Source: Candidatus Parabacteroides intestinavium (GTDB lineage: Bacteria > Bacteroidota > Bacteroidia > Bacteroidales > Tannerellaceae). Taken from it: a DNA stretch of 33,371 bases. The stretch is taken from contig DWYO01000085.1 of NCBI GenBank assembly GCA_019118725.1, positions 1 through 33,371 on the forward strand, written 5' to 3'. Each line of letters starts with the position of its first letter. The first letter of the stretch is position 1. Position numbers and translations under genes: made by a program. The notes beneath the pieces were generated by a model that saw only the letters and a program-made list of their open reading frames with translations, was not told the DNA's origin and did no database searches. Shown here piece after piece: positions 18,312 through 26,088 of the stretch.

Positions 18312-18317
18312 TGCTTT

Positions 18318-20129
18318 TTACTTTTTAATGGTATTCTCCATCTTGCCGATAGCATCGACCGTCATTGCATACAACTTATCCATCGCATCCGATGCCTGAG
18401 AAGGCGCATAACGCGCAAATTCACACGTATTCAGAATATCCATAAATTCTTTCGTCAACGACTCGTCCACGCCATATTTAGCCAATTCAGCCTCAACATT
18501 ATCTTTGGTCAGGTCAGCAGGAGGAATATTCAGTTTGTCACTCAAATAGCCCCATAAAGCCCGAAGCACCTCTTCATAAAAAGCCTCTTTCTGGTTAGCC
18601 TGCATCAGCTTGCCCGCATTTTTCAGACGCTTCACGGCAATCTTGTTCGCTTTCTTCGTACGGACACGTGCCAAATCTGAATTTTCTTTGATTTGTTTGC
18701 GATATACCACAAAGAAAACGACAAACAGAATCAATGGAACAATATAGGCCATCACATACATAGCCGTTCCGAAGAACATCACCTCACGCTTATTGATGAA
18801 ATGAATTCCCTTCGTTTTCAAGAAACGGATATCCTGTCCCAAGTACTTCACCTGTTCTTTGTTGGAATAATTTGACACTACCGGTACCGAACCGCTTCCT
18901 TCTTCACCCTTTTCTACATGCAGTTTAAAAGCTTCCGAAGTTAATGTCTTATACGTCTTCGACTTGACATCAAAGTAAGAAAACTGAACGGCCGATATCT
19001 CGAAATCGCCATTATAACGCGGGATCGCCATGTATTCAATATGCTTGCTTCCGGAAACACCTGCTGCCGTAGTCTTGGTATCCGATTCCACCTTCGGATC
19101 ATAAATATCGAAATCGTTCGGAAATTTCACCTCCGGATTCTTCACCATCTTCAGATTTCCATTACCCGATATATTCACTTTCACGGTAACTGCCTCATTG
19201 GCCTTCACATGATCTGTACTGATAGAAGCGGTCATAGTGAAATTTCCGACAGCCCCTGAGAAAGAAGCCGGTTTTCCAGAAGGTAACGGTTCTACCTGAA
19301 TAGTCGCCGGCTGAGAAACCAGTGTCTTCTGCACTTCGCGGTAGGAATCAAAGAAATCATCAAAAATACTACGTGCCTTCTGCGGTGTAGAGACACGAAT
19401 CACCGCATCATAAGTTCCTTTGCCAATCGTCAGTTCTCCTGAACGCTGCGGATACAACACACACTGCTTCAAATCAACCGTGAAATAGTTGCGATCCTTG
19501 TAACGGTCTTGTACCCATTGCTTCTCTTGAGGCAGCTCTACCTCCTGAACCAAGAACCCCTCAAATTCCGGGAACTTCACGCTTGTCAGTCCACAAGGAC
19601 GCGCCGCATACAGTTTGAACGTCACCAAGAATCCCTCCTGCTCATATACATTCCGTTTAGAGACAATCATACGCACAAAAAAATCATCATTACTGATCGT
19701 AGCAGACGACTCCTGCGCCCGTTCAGCAGTTGTCTTACCCGACTTGTCCGGAGGAAGCACCTTGATAGACAAGCCATTTGAGGTATAGGTGGCATTCTTC
19801 ACTTTGATAGTCGCCGGAGCAATGGAGAAAGTACCCTCTTTCTTCGGCATAAGGATATACGTATAGGTTATTGTCGTCTCACTGCTCACCTTTCCATTCA
19901 CATAACTGGTGCTATGTGATGTAGATTGAGCCGGCCCCATCAGCACATCGAAATCCGGCATTCCCTGTACCCTTAAATCTTTTCCTTCAGCGTTGACCGT
20001 GTAGGTAAGTCTGAACTGCTCGCCCATCACGACCGATTGCGGTGCAGAAGCTTTGAAAGTCACCTCGTCCGCATAGATCGCTCCACTTACGACCAACCAC
20101 AGAAAGAGTAAGAAAATACATCTTTTCAT
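18318..20129 (-). CDS. batD: BatD: large periplasmic/membrane protein of the aerotolerance operon
   Basis: 603 residues. A signal peptide (CIFLLFLWLVVSGAIYA) is followed by repeated immunoglobulin-like beta domains, beginning VTFKASAPQSVVMGEQFRLTY and including SFSGAVGNFTMTASISTD, as in the BatD oxygen-tolerance family. A transmembrane helix near residue 460 (YVMAYIVPLILFVVFFVVY) leads to a cytoplasmic tail rich in K and R containing ALWGYLSDKLNIPPADLT, the small helical domain typical of BatD C-termini. The operon has been linked to oxidative stress survival and motility-type phenotypes in other bacteria; the exact role is unresolved. ATG start at 20129; batE follows after 6 nt. Confidence 0.9.
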   Translation of the reverse strand: MKRCIFLLFLWLVVSGAIYADEVTFKASAPQSVVMGEQFRLTYTVNAEGKDLRVQGMPDFDVLMGPAQSTSHSTSYVNGKVSSETTITYTYILMPKKEGTFSIAPATIKVKNATYTSNGLSIKVLPPDKSGKTTAERAQESSATISNDDFFVRMIVSKRNVYEQEGFLVTFKLYAARPCGLTSVKFPEFEGFLVQEVELPQEKQWVQDRYKDRNYFTVDLKQCVLYPQRSGELTIGKGTYDAVIRVSTPQKARSIFDDFFDSYREVQKTLVSQPATIQVEPLPSGKPASFSGAVGNFTMTASISTDHVKANEAVTVKVNISGNGNLKMVKNPEVKFPNDFDIYDPKVESDTKTTAAGVSGSKHIEYMAIPRYNGDFEISAVQFSYFDVKSKTYKTLTSEAFKLHVEKGEEGSGSVPVVSNYSNKEQVKYLGQDIRFLKTKGIHFINKREVMFFGTAMYVMAYIVPLILFVVFFVVYRKQIKENSDLARVRTKKANKIAVKRLKNAGKLMQANQKEAFYEEVLRALWGYLSDKLNIPPADLTKDNVEAELAKYGVDESLTKEFMDILNTCEFARYAPSQASDAMDKLYAMTVDAIGKMENTIKK

Positions 20130-20151
20130 TATACTTGCATTTTTATTGTTT

Positions 20152-20910
20152 TTACCATTGTTTTTCTGTCTTCCGGCGTTGCTGCTTCTGCTGCTGTGCC
20201 TTCTTCACTTTTTCTTGTGTATCTTTCTCGTCTTGCAGGAAAGCATCCAACATCTGTTGCGCATTGTCTTGGCTCATCTGTTCATTAGGCTGCTGCTCCT
20301 CTTGCGTTTTGTTCTGCTGATTGTCTTGCTGAGGTTGCTGCTGCTGTTGTTGCTGATCCTGTTTATCCTGATTCTCTTGCTTATCCTGATTTTGCTGATT
20401 CTGACTCTGGTCTTGCTGCTGTTGCTGGTCATTCAACAGCTTCTGGGCCAACGCCAAGTTATAACGAGTCTCATCATCTTTCGGATTCATCCGCAAAGAC
20501 TGCTTGTACGCCTCTACACTTTGAGCATAATCCTTTGCCTGCATACAAACATTCCCCATATTATGGTACACCTGCGCCAATCGGGCACGCCCTTCTGGTG
20601 TCTCTTTCAGTTTAGCCTCCTGTCCGGCAAGCAATTGATATTGTTCGGCTGCTTCCTGAAATTTCTTTTGCTTATAAAGCGCATTTCCCAGATTGTAAAT
20701 ACCTTCCACCGAACGCGGATTCACGTCCAGCGCTTTCCGGTAAGCAACCTCCGCCTCTGTATATTTCTCGCTCTGATAAAGGCTATTTCCTTCACGTACC
20801 TGTTTCCGCTCCGCCTTTTGCGCGGAAGCCGAAAATACTCCGCCCACCAACAACGCTCCTCCACACAGGATTGCTATCCGTATTGTTTTCATTTGTATCG
20901 TCCGTTTCAT
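20152..20910 (-). CDS. batC: BatC: TPR protein with glutamine-rich linker
   Basis: 252 residues from ATG 20910, which follows the batB stop by 4 nt and has AGGA ten bases upstream; a second ATG at 20892 is possible, and the frame is open back to 20964 inside batB. A signal peptide (ILCGGALLVGGVFSASAQ) precedes TPR units (EGNSLYQSEKYTEAEVAYRK, EGIYNLGNALYKQKKFQE, VYHNMGNVCMQAKDYAQS). A long Q/N/D/K-rich low-complexity segment follows at roughly residues 162-213, then a short helical basic end. BatC is thought to act in the periplasm with BatB and BatA. The Q-rich segment is probably a flexible linker and is likely length-variable between strains. Confidence 0.88.
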   Translation of the reverse strand: MKRTIQMKTIRIAILCGGALLVGGVFSASAQKAERKQVREGNSLYQSEKYTEAEVAYRKALDVNPRSVEGIYNLGNALYKQKKFQEAAEQYQLLAGQEAKLKETPEGRARLAQVYHNMGNVCMQAKDYAQSVEAYKQSLRMNPKDDETRYNLALAQKLLNDQQQQQDQSQNQQNQDKQENQDKQDQQQQQQQPQQDNQQNKTQEEQQPNEQMSQDNAQQMLDAFLQDEKDTQEKVKKAQQQKQQRRKTEKQW

Positions 20911-20914
20911 TTCT

Positions 20915-21949
20915 TTAGTCCTCTTTGTTAGGTTCCTTAAACAGAGTAATCTTGCGGAACACACGGTTCTTCCGATCCAGCGTCAAGACATCAGCGACCA
21001 ACAGGAACAGAGCAATCCAAGCAAATATCTGGAACTGCTCATCATACTCGGAATAGACTTTCGAATCCATTTCCGTCTTATTCATCTTCTCAATCTCTTC
21101 CTGTAAGGCTTTCAAAGCCGAATTGGTATTGTCAGCACGTACATACATGCCATTGCCCGCCGCCGCGATCTCTTGGGCCATCTGCTCACTCAGCTTGGTA
21201 ATAACCACATTTCCGGCATTGTCTTTCATATAATTGCCTCCTTCCAAAGGAATCGGCGCGCCTTTCGGATCTCCCATTCCGACAACATTCACGTGGATTC
21301 CTTTCTCTGCAGCAGCTTTAGCCGCTCCGACAGCGTCATCCTCATGATTCTCACCATCGGTTATCACAATGATCGCCTTATCGGATGATTCATTAGGCGT
21401 AAACGAACGGGCCGCCAGATTGATAGCCGCTCCGATAGCTGTACCCTGAGTTGAAATCATTTCCGGATTAATGGAAGAAAGAAACATCTTCGCTGAAATA
21501 TAATCCGAAGTGATGGGCAACTGGGTAAAAGCATCTCCCGCAAAAACAATCAACCCGACTTTATCATTCTTGAAACCGTCAGTCAGCCGTGCCAGCATTT
21601 GCTTAGCCTTATCCAAACGGTTCGGTGCCATATCCTCCGCCAACATCGAATTGGAGATATCCAAACAAACCATAATCTCCACACCTTGCCGCTTTACGGT
21701 TTCCAATTTCGTACCAAACTGCGGACCGGCAATCACGAAAATCATCGCGGCAATAGCTCCCCATGCCAACCAGAACTTTAAATGCTGGCGTTTGAGGGAG
21801 ACATCAGGCATCAGCTCTTTCAATAATTCCGGATTACCATATCGCTTCACCGCCCTGCGTTTCCAGACGATAGCATAAATATAAAACACGACCAAAACGG
21901 GAAGGATGAAAAGCAAATATAAAAATTCCGGATGTGCAAAACGAAACAT
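20915..21949 (-). CDS. batB: BatB: membrane-anchored von Willebrand factor A protein
   Basis: 344 residues. Two N-terminal transmembrane helices (about 9-30 and 58-76) lead to a VWA domain in the periplasm, and a third helix near the C-terminus (IFAWIALFLLVADVL) re-anchors it. The metal-ion-dependent adhesion site is complete: DISNS (D97, S99, S101), T170 in TQGTAIG, and D198 in ITDGENH. BatB and BatA are the VWA partners of the operon and are candidate substrates or adaptors for the MoxR ATPase. It starts 12 nt after batA and is followed by batC after 4 nt. Confidence 0.92.
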   Translation of the reverse strand: MFRFAHPEFLYLLFILPVLVVFYIYAIVWKRRAVKRYGNPELLKELMPDVSLKRQHLKFWLAWGAIAAMIFVIAGPQFGTKLETVKRQGVEIMVCLDISNSMLAEDMAPNRLDKAKQMLARLTDGFKNDKVGLIVFAGDAFTQLPITSDYISAKMFLSSINPEMISTQGTAIGAAINLAARSFTPNESSDKAIIVITDGENHEDDAVGAAKAAAEKGIHVNVVGMGDPKGAPIPLEGGNYMKDNAGNVVITKLSEQMAQEIAAAGNGMYVRADNTNSALKALQEEIEKMNKTEMDSKVYSEYDEQFQIFAWIALFLLVADVLTLDRKNRVFRKITLFKEPNKED

Positions 21950-21961
21950 ATCTTTCTGTTT

Positions 21962-22948
21962 TTATGGAATATTTCTCAATAATGTATTTCTCAACAACAC
22001 CTCAACCAACAACAAAGCAAACACAATCAGTGCCCAATTCTTATACTCTTCCTGTTTCTTGCTAAACTCTTGTACACTGATTTTAGTTTTCTCCATCTGG
22101 TCGATTTCCGAATAGATTTCCTTCAAACTGGCATTATCCGTAGCACGGAAATATTGCCCTCCGGTTGTCGAAGCGATCTGCTTCAGCACCTGCTCGTCTA
22201 TTTCGACCGGAACATTCTGGTACTGAATACCGAATGCGGTCGGTATCGGATAGGGTGCCTCTCCCTGCGTACCGACACCGATCGTGTACACACGGATACC
22301 GAATGTCTTGGCAATCTCAGCGGCTGTTACCGGAGCTATCTCTCCCGTATTATTCACACCGTCTGTCAACAAGATAATGACTTTCGACTTTGCCTGGCTA
22401 TCTTTGATTCGGCTGACCGCATTAGCCAGTCCCAATCCGATAGCTGTTCCATCCTGAATAATTCCGGGTTGAATATCCTTAAAAAGGTTCAGCAGCACCC
22501 CATGATCAATCGTCAACGGACATTGCGTAAAACTTTCTGCCGCAAACACCACCAGACCGATATTATCGTTCTGACGACCATTTATGAAAGAAGCTGCCAC
22601 ATCTTTAGCCGCCTCCAAACGGTTGGGCTTCAAATCTTCGGCCAACATACTGGTTGAAATATCCATTGCCATCACAATGTCAATACCTTCCGTTGTAGAG
22701 TTCTGCCAGCTATCGGTAGATTGCGGACGGGCCAAGACTACAATCAGCAGGGCTATAGCCAATGTCCGCAAAACAAAAGGCACATGCCGCAAATACACCT
22801 TCCACGATACAGCCCCTGCCACCTCGAAAGCCTCTGTTGAAGAGACCTGTAAACTGGCCTGGCTCTTGCGCAGTTTATAGATATACCACCCGATCATCGG
22901 GATAAGCAGCAATAACAAATATAAATAGGTAGGATTCGCAAATACCAT
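21962..22948 (-). CDS. batA: BatA: membrane-anchored von Willebrand factor A protein
   Basis: 328 residues, paralogous to BatB. N-terminal hydrophobic helices (YLYLLLLLIPMIGWYIY and LRTLAIALLIVVLA) flank a basic loop, then a VWA domain with an intact MIDAS: DISTS (D96, S98, S100), T168 in DGTAIG, and D196 in LLTDGVNN. A C-terminal helix (WALIVFALLLVEVLL) returns to the membrane. The stretch SMLAEDLKPNRLEAAK is shared with BatB (SMLAEDMAPNRLDKAK), showing their common origin. ATG start at 22948, 12 nt after the preceding BatD-like gene. Confidence 0.92.
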   Translation of the reverse strand: MVFANPTYLYLLLLLIPMIGWYIYKLRKSQASLQVSSTEAFEVAGAVSWKVYLRHVPFVLRTLAIALLIVVLARPQSTDSWQNSTTEGIDIVMAMDISTSMLAEDLKPNRLEAAKDVAASFINGRQNDNIGLVVFAAESFTQCPLTIDHGVLLNLFKDIQPGIIQDGTAIGLGLANAVSRIKDSQAKSKVIILLTDGVNNTGEIAPVTAAEIAKTFGIRVYTIGVGTQGEAPYPIPTAFGIQYQNVPVEIDEQVLKQIASTTGGQYFRATDNASLKEIYSEIDQMEKTKISVQEFSKKQEEYKNWALIVFALLLVEVLLRNTLLRNIP

Positions 22949-22960
22949 CTTTATTCCCCC

Positions 22961-23950
22961 TTATTCTTTCTTTTTAGCATCATTTGTACTCTCCTCATCT
23001 GCCGTTTCCGTACTTTCCGGAACCACCTCGACCGGCTTGGTCGCATTGACAAACAGATAAGCATTCACCAAACTCAAATCATTCTCATTGGGTAGCGGAT
23101 GAATCTTGGCAAACTTCACAAAGTCGGCAAGCTGCAATATTTGCTGCAACTTATCATATACAGACTTCACTTCCGGAACGCTACGCAACAAATCCAGAAT
23201 TTCGGAAGAGGTCAGCTCCATAGCATTTACCCCGAACCGCTCATCAATATACCGGCGCAACGTCTCGGTCAATGCCGTATAATATTCTTTATTCAGGCCT
23301 TGCTGCCAAAGCTTCTGTCCTTTCAGCTCGTCCAACTCCTTGATAGCCTGTTCGTAAGGAGGAAGCTTCGGGACATCCGGTTCTGCGAACGGCAATAATG
23401 ATTTCCGGTTCTTCAAGCGCTTGATGATATAAATAATCACACACAACAAGAACAAGCCTAACAATACCCCGTAAATAATCGGATAATAATCAGCCCATAC
23501 AAACGGAGGCTTCCAGACCTCTTTTATATCATTGAATTCTTCCGGCTTATCCGCATTGACAGGAATGGTCGATACCTTTAAAGCGACCTGGTTTGATGAC
23601 ACGGTATCCGGACCATCAACCACTTTCAACGGAGGTAACAGATACAACGCCGAGTCAAACGATGTAATGAGCAAATCCTGCTTTATCACCAGACGGTCAT
23701 TCTCGATCAACGAAGAATCTGGACGGGATATATCCAGCACTTCCACCCCCCGCATCAGTGTGTCGGCCGGAAGCAGCAGCTGGACCGGACGGTCTTTATC
23801 CGCCGTTACCGTAAGATGCAGCTTCGTCTGTTCTCCTATAAGGATAGCTGCCGAATCGATCGTCACATCAATGAGGGTCTGCTGCGCATACGCTGTCCCG
23901 CTTATCCCCCAAACGACTATCCAAAGGAATATATTCTTCAACAAATTCAT
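22961..23950 (-). CDS. BatD/DUF4381-like membrane protein of the Bat operon
   Basis: 329 residues. A signal peptide (FLWIVVWGISGTAYAQ) leads to a beta-rich periplasmic domain (VTIDSAAILIGEQTKLHLTV resembles the start of BatD Ig-like domains). One transmembrane helix (YPIIYGVLLGLFLLCVIIYI) follows, then a cytoplasmic helical domain with PPYEQAIKELDELK and YIDERFGVNAMELTSSEIL, typical of DUF4381-type partners of MoxR/VWA operons, and a charged tail. It lies between the DUF58 gene (4 nt) and batA (12 nt), so it is part of the operon although it lacks a standard bat letter. A structural or adaptor role is inferred from position. Confidence 0.82.
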   Translation of the reverse strand: MNLLKNIFLWIVVWGISGTAYAQQTLIDVTIDSAAILIGEQTKLHLTVTADKDRPVQLLLPADTLMRGVEVLDISRPDSSLIENDRLVIKQDLLITSFDSALYLLPPLKVVDGPDTVSSNQVALKVSTIPVNADKPEEFNDIKEVWKPPFVWADYYPIIYGVLLGLFLLCVIIYIIKRLKNRKSLLPFAEPDVPKLPPYEQAIKELDELKGQKLWQQGLNKEYYTALTETLRRYIDERFGVNAMELTSSEILDLLRSVPEVKSVYDKLQQILQLADFVKFAKIHPLPNENDLSLVNAYLFVNATKPVEVVPESTETADEESTNDAKKKE

Positions 23951-23954
23951 AATC

Positions 23955-24827
23955 CTAATTACGTTTATCGAAAAGAGTCATCAAAGACTTCACATAATCA
24001 TCACCTGTACTGATCGAGACCGAATCCACCCGACACTTCTTGAATGTAGTGTCCATAGCTTCCTGCCTTTTGTTCCACCAGTCCTTATACGCTTCACGCA
24101 CACGGGCAGACGAGGTGTCTATCCATTGCTCCTTTCCGGTTTCCGCATCCCGGACCTTCATCAAGCCGACAGCCGGAAGTTCCGTTTCGCGCTGGTCATA
24201 AACCTGAATCGCCACCATGTCATGTTTCCGGTTAGCAACAGTCAACGCATCTTTGAAACTATCCTTATTGATAAAGTCGGATATCAGGAACGCCGTACAG
24301 CGCTTTTTAATGGCATTCGTCAGATACTTCAACACCTGGCTGATGTCCGTTCGTTTATCCTCCGGATGAAAATCGATCAGTTCCCGGATTACATACAAAA
24401 TATGCTTTTTCCCTTTCTGAGGAGGAATAAATTTCTCTACCTTGTCCGAAAAGAAAATGACACCGATCTTATCATTATTCTGTATCGCCGAAAAGGCCAG
24501 TGTAGCCGCAATCTCCGTAATGATTTCCTTTTTCATCACATTGACAGTACCGAAATCACGGCTTCCGGAAACATCAATCAGCAGCATCACGGTCAGTTCG
24601 CGTTCCTCCTCAAACACCTTGACATAAGGACGGACATAACGAGCCGTTACATTCCAATCAATGTCCCGGATATCATCGCCATACTGATACTCGCGCACTT
24701 CACTGAACGCCATACCCCTCCCTTTAAAGGCTGAATGATACTGTCCGGCAAAAATATTCCGGGAAAGTCCACGCGTCTTGATTTCTATCCGACGAACCTT
24801 TTTCAACAATTCACTTGTTTCCATCAT
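23955..24827 (-). CDS. DUF58 domain protein of the MoxR-Bat operon
   Basis: 290 residues without signal peptide or membrane helix. The N-terminus has ELLKKVRRIEIKTRGLSRNIFAG-type sequence and the DUF58 hallmark FSEVREYQYGDDIRDIDWNVTAR near residues 40-60. A VWA-like fold follows with LLIDVSGSRDFG, giving a DxSxS metal motif, and FLISDFINKDSF later. DUF58 genes directly follow MoxR genes in many bacteria and the proteins are thought to be ATPase partners. The frame begins upstream with TTG at 24836; ATG 24827 and 24824 are adjacent and 24827 is used. An A/T-rich heptamer array fills the gap behind moxR. Confidence 0.92.
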   Translation of the reverse strand: MMETSELLKKVRRIEIKTRGLSRNIFAGQYHSAFKGRGMAFSEVREYQYGDDIRDIDWNVTARYVRPYVKVFEEERELTVMLLIDVSGSRDFGTVNVMKKEIITEIAATLAFSAIQNNDKIGVIFFSDKVEKFIPPQKGKKHILYVIRELIDFHPEDKRTDISQVLKYLTNAIKKRCTAFLISDFINKDSFKDALTVANRKHDMVAIQVYDQRETELPAVGLMKVRDAETGKEQWIDTSSARVREAYKDWWNKRQEAMDTTFKKCRVDSVSISTGDDYVKSLMTLFDKRN

Positions 24828-24832
24828 GCTAT

Positions 24833-24893
24833 TCAATTAAAAATCAAAAACCAAAAATTAAAAACATAATTTTCAATTTTCAACTTTCAATTT
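24833..24893. repeat. Two adjoining heptanucleotide arrays between moxR and the DUF58 gene
   Basis: On the + strand four 7-nt units, AAAAATC, AAAAACC, AAAAATT and AAAAACA, run exactly from 24839 to 24866. After a TAA spacer come TTTTCAA, TTTTCAA and CTTTCAA from 24870 to 24890. The 7-nt register is exact throughout each block. The array is within the Bat operon, so the transcript between moxR and the next gene contains it. Confidence 0.6.
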
Positions 24894-24894
24894 A

Positions 24895-25890
24895 TCAAGG
24901 TACTTCTACTTTATTCAAGATTTCACTGATTACCTCTTCTGTAGTCAGATTGTTTGCTTCCGCTTCGTAACTCAATCCGATACGGTGGCGCATCACATCA
25001 TGACAAACAGCACGTATATCTTCCGGAATCACATACCCTCTACGCTTGATGAATGCGTAAGCACGAGCTGCAGATGCCAAACTGATAGATGCACGCGGAG
25101 AAGCTCCGAATGAGATCATGTTCGCCAAGTTCGGCAGGCCATGTTCTTGCGGGAAACGGGTCGCAAATACAATATCCACGATATAACGTTCTATCTTTTC
25201 ATCCAAATAAACCTCACGGACTACCTTTCGTGCTTCCAGGATTTCCTCTTTGGAAAGGATAGGTTTGATATCCGGTTTCACGCCGGATATATTCTGACGG
25301 ATAATCAGTTTTTCTTCCTCTTTCTTCGGATAAGAGATAATCACCTTCAGCATGAAACGGTCTACCTGCGCTTCCGGAAGCGGATAGGTTCCCTCCTGCT
25401 CTACCGGGTTCTGAGTAGCCATTACCAAAAAAGGTTCCGGCAGTTTATAGGTCTGCTCACCGATAGTCACCTGGCGTTCCTGCATGGCCTCCAACAAGGC
25501 ACTCTGTACTTTTGCCGGAGCACGGTTAATTTCATCGGCCAACACAAAATTAGCGAAGATAGGTCCCTGTTTTACCTGAAACTCTTCGCTTTTCTGACTA
25601 TAAATCATCGTACCGATAACATCGGCCGGAAGCAAATCCGGAGTGAACTGGATTCGACTATATTTTGCATCAATCAGGGAAGAAAGGGTCTTAATGGCCA
25701 ATGTCTTTGCCAAACCCGGTACACCTTCCAGCAAGATATGTCCGTCTGAGAGTAAACCAATCAACAATGACTCAACAAGATGTTTCTGACCAACAATCAC
25801 CTGATCCATGCCCATCGTAATCATATTTACGAACGAGCTTTTACTTTCAATTCGTTCATTCAATTCACGAATATCAACCGTCTGACTCAT
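24895..25890 (-). CDS. MoxR-family AAA+ ATPase
   Basis: 331 residues, cytoplasmic. Walker A is GVPGLAKT (56-63); Walker B is FVLADEINRA with D119/E120; sensor 1 is MATQNPVEQEGTYPLPEAQ, the MoxR signature; DRFMLKV and the lid helices with ISFGASPRASISLA follow. MoxR ATPases act as chaperones that remodel complexes containing VWA proteins; here the downstream DUF58, BatA and BatB proteins are the likely clients. First gene of the operon, ATG at 25890, preceded by a fair promoter match. Its length and motifs are typical and nothing is missing. Confidence 0.94.
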   Translation of the reverse strand: MSQTVDIRELNERIESKSSFVNMITMGMDQVIVGQKHLVESLLIGLLSDGHILLEGVPGLAKTLAIKTLSSLIDAKYSRIQFTPDLLPADVIGTMIYSQKSEEFQVKQGPIFANFVLADEINRAPAKVQSALLEAMQERQVTIGEQTYKLPEPFLVMATQNPVEQEGTYPLPEAQVDRFMLKVIISYPKKEEEKLIIRQNISGVKPDIKPILSKEEILEARKVVREVYLDEKIERYIVDIVFATRFPQEHGLPNLANMISFGASPRASISLASAARAYAFIKRRGYVIPEDIRAVCHDVMRHRIGLSYEAEANNLTTEEVISEILNKVEVP

Positions 25891-25940
25891 AATTATACTA
25901 TATTCTCTGTTTGTTTTTCAATCACTTTTTTTAAGCTGCA

Positions 25941-25948
25941 CAAAATTA
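25941..25948 (-). promoter_or_regulatory. Candidate -7 box for the MoxR-Bat operon
   Basis: TAATTTTG on the minus strand matches TAnnTTTG and lies about 50 nt before the moxR ATG, which would give a leader of roughly 45 nt. No TTTG occurs at the expected -33 distance. The 198-bp gap (25891-26088) also holds an oppositely directed box at 25971 and a repeat array. Confidence 0.4.
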
Positions 25949-26017
25949 GAAATGTTAAATACGTATTTCCTACTTTTGCAGTTAAATAATACTAATTCAG
26001 CCATCAGAATCATACTC

Positions 26018-26058
26018 TTTAAGTTTATGAGTTTCCAGTTTATGAGTTTTTAGTTCTT
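26018..26058. repeat. Degenerate AGTTT array upstream of the moxR promoter region
   Basis: The + strand reads TTTAAGTTTATGAGTTTCCA, then TTTATGAGTTTTTAGTTCTT. AG steps fall at 26023, 26031, 26038, 26046 and 26053 (8, 7, 8, 7 nt). It lies between the HU-LysM gene end and the moxR promoter. Confidence 0.55.
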
Positions 26059-26088
26059 GGCCGCAAAAAAATTCACTATTCTCCACTC

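Noticed and set aside
20146-20931. 261-codon + strand open frame very rich in leucine
   Set aside because: It is the antisense of batC; its leucine runs are the complement of the glutamine codons, and it has no start signals or family match.
23532-24734. 400-codon + strand open frame
   Set aside because: Lies wholly opposite the BatD-like and DUF58 genes, both clearly real; the translation shows no domain.
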